The notes beneath the pieces are model-generated. The model searched no databases, was not told where the DNA came from, and saw only the letters and a program-made list of their open reading frames with translations. 54,844 nucleotides of DNA, taken from Clostridiales bacterium (lineage in GTDB: Bacteria; Bacillota; Clostridia; Oscillospirales; UBA644). Location: contig JAEEJO010000066.1 of the NCBI GenBank assembly GCA_016281915.1, forward strand, positions 1 to 54,844. The letters run 5' to 3'. The translations under genes were made by a program, and so were the position numbers. Below are positions 52,224-54,844 of the stretch, piece after piece (position 1 is the stretch's first letter; every line of letters starts with the position of its first letter).

Positions 52224-54293
52224 ATGAAACAATTCAAAAGGACGATAACAGCTTTGATCGCTGTTTTAATAATTACAGGTATGTGCGCGTGCGAATTGCA
52301 CACAAGTTACGAAGACGTAGATCCGACGGTGTTGCCTGAGCAGCCTGTCGCTACAGAAAACGCCGGCAATTTCGAAGAAACGTCGGAGAATGAAGAGATA
52401 TCTGTTAATACCGGTTCGTCAGGCGAAAGCAATATTTCTGACAGCGGTTCGTATGAATACAGCGAAGAGATCTCTTCGGAAGAAAACAGGAGGATTGGCA
52501 GCGAACCTGCTGAGGATCAGGAAGTCGTCAACGAAGAAGACGTGAAAGCCAACGAAAGCTCTTCGATACAAGAAAATGATATATCCGAAGAATCTGCAGA
52601 GTCTGAAATGCAGGATACCACGCATCACGAAGAGGAACAGAATAAAATATCCGACGAGGGAAACGACGATTCTCTGAATGAGGAAGAAATCAGCGGCGAA
52701 AAAGCATCGGATGAAACAAGCTCTGCCGATGAAACTGAAGAAAACAGCACATTTTCGGAGGTTGGGGATGGTAATTTTCTCATCATCACGTCAGACGGAA
52801 GCGTAACAAAAGACGGAAATACATACACGATCCTGACTTCGGGAACATATACGTTATCAGGAACGCTTGATAACGGACAGATCATAGTAAATGCGGGCGA
52901 CGAGGATGAAGTTGAGATCGAACTGAACGGCGCGTCGGTGTCATGCTCATTTGACTCCCCTGTTTACGTGATGAACGCAGACAAGATAAAAATCAAAGCA
53001 ACGGAAGGAACAGTTAATAACATAACCGACGAACGAAGCTACATTGCGCAAGACAGTGATACGGAAGGTTCTGCCGCGATCTACGCATTATGCGACCTTA
53101 ATCTTTCCGGGGCGGGAGTTTTGAACGTTACGGCTAAAAGCTATAACAACGGTGTTCAAACAAAAGACGATCTGAAAATAAAAGACGTAACTCTTTCTGT
53201 CACGGCGCCGAACAATGCTATAAAAGGCAACGACTCTGTAACGGTCGAATCAGGAGAAATAACAGCCGTTTCAACCGGCGGTGATGCGATAAAAACCGAT
53301 AATTCGGATATTTCAAGCAAAGGCAATCAGAAAGGAACCGTTACCGTTAGCGGCGGAACGCTCACTCTGACCGCGTCTGACGACGGTATAGACGCAGCGT
53401 ATGACGTTGTTATAGCGGGAGGATCGGTAACGGTAGTTGATGCGGGAGGGAAAGGTATAGCGGCAAATAACAGTATCGATATAAGCGGCGGAGAAATAAC
53501 GGTATTGCGCTCGTCAGACGATGCGATACATGCAAATAACGATAACGCGCTTGAAAATGGATCTGATCCGACAGGAAATATAACGGTTTCAGGAGGATCT
53601 GTAACGATAGCTTACACTGCCGACGATGGAATTCACGCTGACGGAACACTTCTTATTACAGACGGCAATATAGACATAGAATACTCGCATGAAGGGCTGG
53701 AAGGGCATTATATAACCGTAGAAGGCGGCAATGTATACGTCTATGCAGATGACGATGCGCTCAATGCCACAAGCTCGTCAAATTGGAGTTCTGACGGAAT
53801 GATAACCGTTTCGGGAGGTCACGTTGTTGCGGAAGTATCAGGAAGGGATGTTGACGGGATAGACAGCAACGGAAGCTATCTGCAAACAGGCGGCTTTGTA
53901 GCGGTAAGCAATCCGAATGCGGATTCAAACGGAAATATGTCGGCGATGGATATCGACAGTAACATCAGCGTAACCGGCGGCATTCTTGTTGCACTCGGCA
54001 ACGTTCCCGGATCAGCCAACGGAATGATTGGTGGCCGAGGCGGCGGAATGGGTGGTTTCGGAGGTCATCAGGGCGGCGGATTCGGAGGACCTCAGGGCGG
54101 AGGATTCGGTGCTGGAGGATTAGGCTCTTCGTCGCTGCCGCAGGGTTACGTTGTATATTCAGGCAATCTTAATTCCGGAGCTCACACTTTTACGTTTGAA
54201 GGAACTGAATACTCCTTCACACTGAAAAACGCCGTTTCGAACGGATGGATATGGGCAGACGGAATAAATGATTCAAACTATTCGCTCAAATAA
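52224..54293 (+). CDS. Cell-surface lipoprotein with beta-helix carbohydrate-binding domain (Cthe_2159-like)
   Basis: This 689-residue protein has a lipoprotein-type signal (Cys23, with Met-Cys-Ala before it) and a long acidic linker very rich in Glu and Ser (about 24-185). A right-handed beta-helix of repeated strands follows (about 185-600), with recurring SGGxxT and DDAIxA/DDGIxA turns. This is the pattern of Cthe_2159-type carbohydrate-binding proteins, whose founding member binds cellulose and pectin-like polymers. Residues ~603-645 are a Gly-rich loop (GGRGGGMGGFGGHQGGGFGG). It probably sits on the cell surface and binds polysaccharide; an enzymatic role cannot be excluded. AAGGTGGG precedes the ATG. 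Confidence 0.78.
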   Translation: MKQFKRTITALIAVLIITGMCACELHTSYEDVDPTVLPEQPVATENAGNFEETSENEEISVNTGSSGESNISDSGSYEYSEEISSEENRRIGSEPAEDQEVVNEEDVKANESSSIQENDISEESAESEMQDTTHHEEEQNKISDEGNDDSLNEEEISGEKASDETSSADETEENSTFSEVGDGNFLIITSDGSVTKDGNTYTILTSGTYTLSGTLDNGQIIVNAGDEDEVEIELNGASVSCSFDSPVYVMNADKIKIKATEGTVNNITDERSYIAQDSDTEGSAAIYALCDLNLSGAGVLNVTAKSYNNGVQTKDDLKIKDVTLSVTAPNNAIKGNDSVTVESGEITAVSTGGDAIKTDNSDISSKGNQKGTVTVSGGTLTLTASDDGIDAAYDVVIAGGSVTVVDAGGKGIAANNSIDISGGEITVLRSSDDAIHANNDNALENGSDPTGNITVSGGSVTIAYTADDGIHADGTLLITDGNIDIEYSHEGLEGHYITVEGGNVYVYADDDALNATSSSNWSSDGMITVSGGHVVAEVSGRDVDGIDSNGSYLQTGGFVAVSNPNADSNGNMSAMDIDSNISVTGGILVALGNVPGSANGMIGGRGGGMGGFGGHQGGGFGGPQGGGFGAGGLGSSSLPQGYVVYSGNLNSGAHTFTFEGTEYSFTLKNAVSNGWIWADGINDSNYSLK

Positions 54294-54313
54294 TAATCAA
54301 AACATTTTATATC

Positions 54314-54348
54314 AAAAGCAGACGGGCAGTATGTGTCCGTCTGCTTTT
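54314..54348 (+). terminator. Terminator after the beta-helix lipoprotein
   Basis: A perfect 12-bp stem (AAAAGCAGACGG / CCGTCTGCTTTT) with an 11-base loop lies 20 bases after the stop codon; the 3' arm ends in T4 followed by ATGC. Confidence 0.8.
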
Positions 54349-54466
54349 ATGCTTTTAAGGCTGTTTGAGAAGGAAAATGTCTGAGAAGATGCAACTGTCA
54401 CAATTATTTAATAAAGATATGATATTATCTAAATATCTGGTAAATTCAGCATATAGGGTGTGTTTT

Positions 54467-54844
54467 ATGGAAATACGGGAAGGTAACGTGTTTGACGTAA
54501 TTGTCGCAGGGGCCGGCTGTGCGGGTTTCTGCGCAGCTGTTCAGGCAGGCAGAAGCGGACTGAACGTTGCTCTTTTTGAGCATTTTGCGATGCCCGGAGG
54601 TTCTTTGACGGTTCTTGGAAGCAACTCTATCGATCAGTTCAACAATCCGCACAGACCCGTGGGCGACAGGATAATTATTTCCGGCATAGCCATGGAATAT
54701 GTTCTTGAGCTTGAACGGCGCGGATTTGCCGCTATTCCCGATATGGACGCGCCGTATCGTGTCCACTGGCAGTACGGAGTAAAAGTCAACCCTATCGCCG
54801 CAGCCCAGTGTATGGACGATTTTCTTCTTCAGGCGAACGTTAAA
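54467..54844 (+). CDS. FAD-dependent oxidoreductase, N-terminal part (cut by window edge)
   Basis: The visible 126 codons start MEIREGNVFDVIVAGAGCAG, a Rossmann FAD-binding motif (VAGAGCAGFCAAVQAGRSG), then FEHFAMPGGSLTVLGSNSID. This resembles the FAD-dependent oxidoreductases of the PF12831 group, often found next to glycan-degradation genes. The reaction is unknown. The gene continues beyond the right edge. No clear promoter or ribosome-binding site was seen upstream; GGGTG at 54456-54460 is the closest candidate. Confidence 0.75.
   Translation, partial: MEIREGNVFDVIVAGAGCAGFCAAVQAGRSGLNVALFEHFAMPGGSLTVLGSNSIDQFNNPHRPVGDRIIISGIAMEYVLELERRGFAAIPDMDAPYRVHWQYGVKVNPIAAAQCMDDFLLQANVK

Noticed and set aside
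54000..54125. Glycine-rich repeat stretch as a separate repeat element
   Set aside because: It is in frame within the beta-helix lipoprotein and explained as a low-complexity protein segment.
1..54844. CRISPR arrays, insertion sequences, prophage or integrase genes
   Set aside because: No regularly spaced repeats, transposase or phage-type genes were seen in any part of the window.

Overview
The window looks like a chromosomal segment of a strictly anaerobic, gut-type Gram-positive bacterium of the class Clostridia (Bacillota), perhaps an uncultured Oscillospirales or Christensenellales-like lineage. This rests on the TIGR03960/DUF2344 radical-SAM pair, a DivIVA-like protein, an RqcH/NFACT protein, ECF-type vitamin uptake, type II pantothenate kinase, several lipoproteins, and promoters of the sigma-A type (TTGACA-17-TATAAT) before many genes. 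The lineage is an inference; there is no rRNA here to settle it. No CRISPR array, insertion sequence or prophage was found.

Layout. 1-2374: the start of an Xre-type regulator, then rpsB-tsf-rpsT on the minus strand from one promoter. 2416-13779: a compact eight-gene minus-strand operon. It carries an ECF S component (probably pantothenate), type II pantothenate kinase, a PocR-AraC regulator, a SorE-like dehydrogenase, an aldolase/SDR fusion, and the E2, E3 and fused E1 alpha-beta parts of a 2-oxo-acid (or acetoin) dehydrogenase complex. 13826-16732: a decayed patch with a broken ~815-residue FtsX-type permease and a small secreted protein. 16850-18650: a sulfatase with a small unknown partner. 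18694-22927: tRNA-Thr(CGT), then an anaerobic glycerol-3-phosphate dehydrogenase-like trio co-transcribed with rodA.

23096-28972 (plus): radical-SAM pair, galU, aldose epimerase and a solute-binding lipoprotein in one run. 29038-32178 (minus): hom-lysC-acetyltransferase. 32223-38805 (plus): DivIVA-like protein, a 31-residue membrane peptide, a heterodimeric ABC exporter and rqcH. 38831-41804: two divergent solute-binding lipoproteins. 41850-44179 (minus): serC-serA. 44321-50832 (plus): two tandem GH95 enzymes and an unrecognised TIM-barrel protein. 50857-52122 (minus): fucO. 52224-54293 (plus): a beta-helix lipoprotein. 54467 to the end: the start of an FAD-dependent oxidoreductase.

How it fits together. 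The most system-like region is the eight-gene operon. It links import and phosphorylation of a CoA precursor to a CoA-using dehydrogenase complex and to sugar-phosphate or aldol chemistry, under a regulator encoded inside the operon. A second theme is glycan use: GH95 enzymes, the unknown partner enzyme, FucO, a sulfatase, a polysaccharide-binding beta-helix lipoprotein and three solute-binding lipoproteins without permeases. Several starts were moved from the longest open frame on promoter or ribosome-binding-site grounds, and three genes appear to start with TTG.
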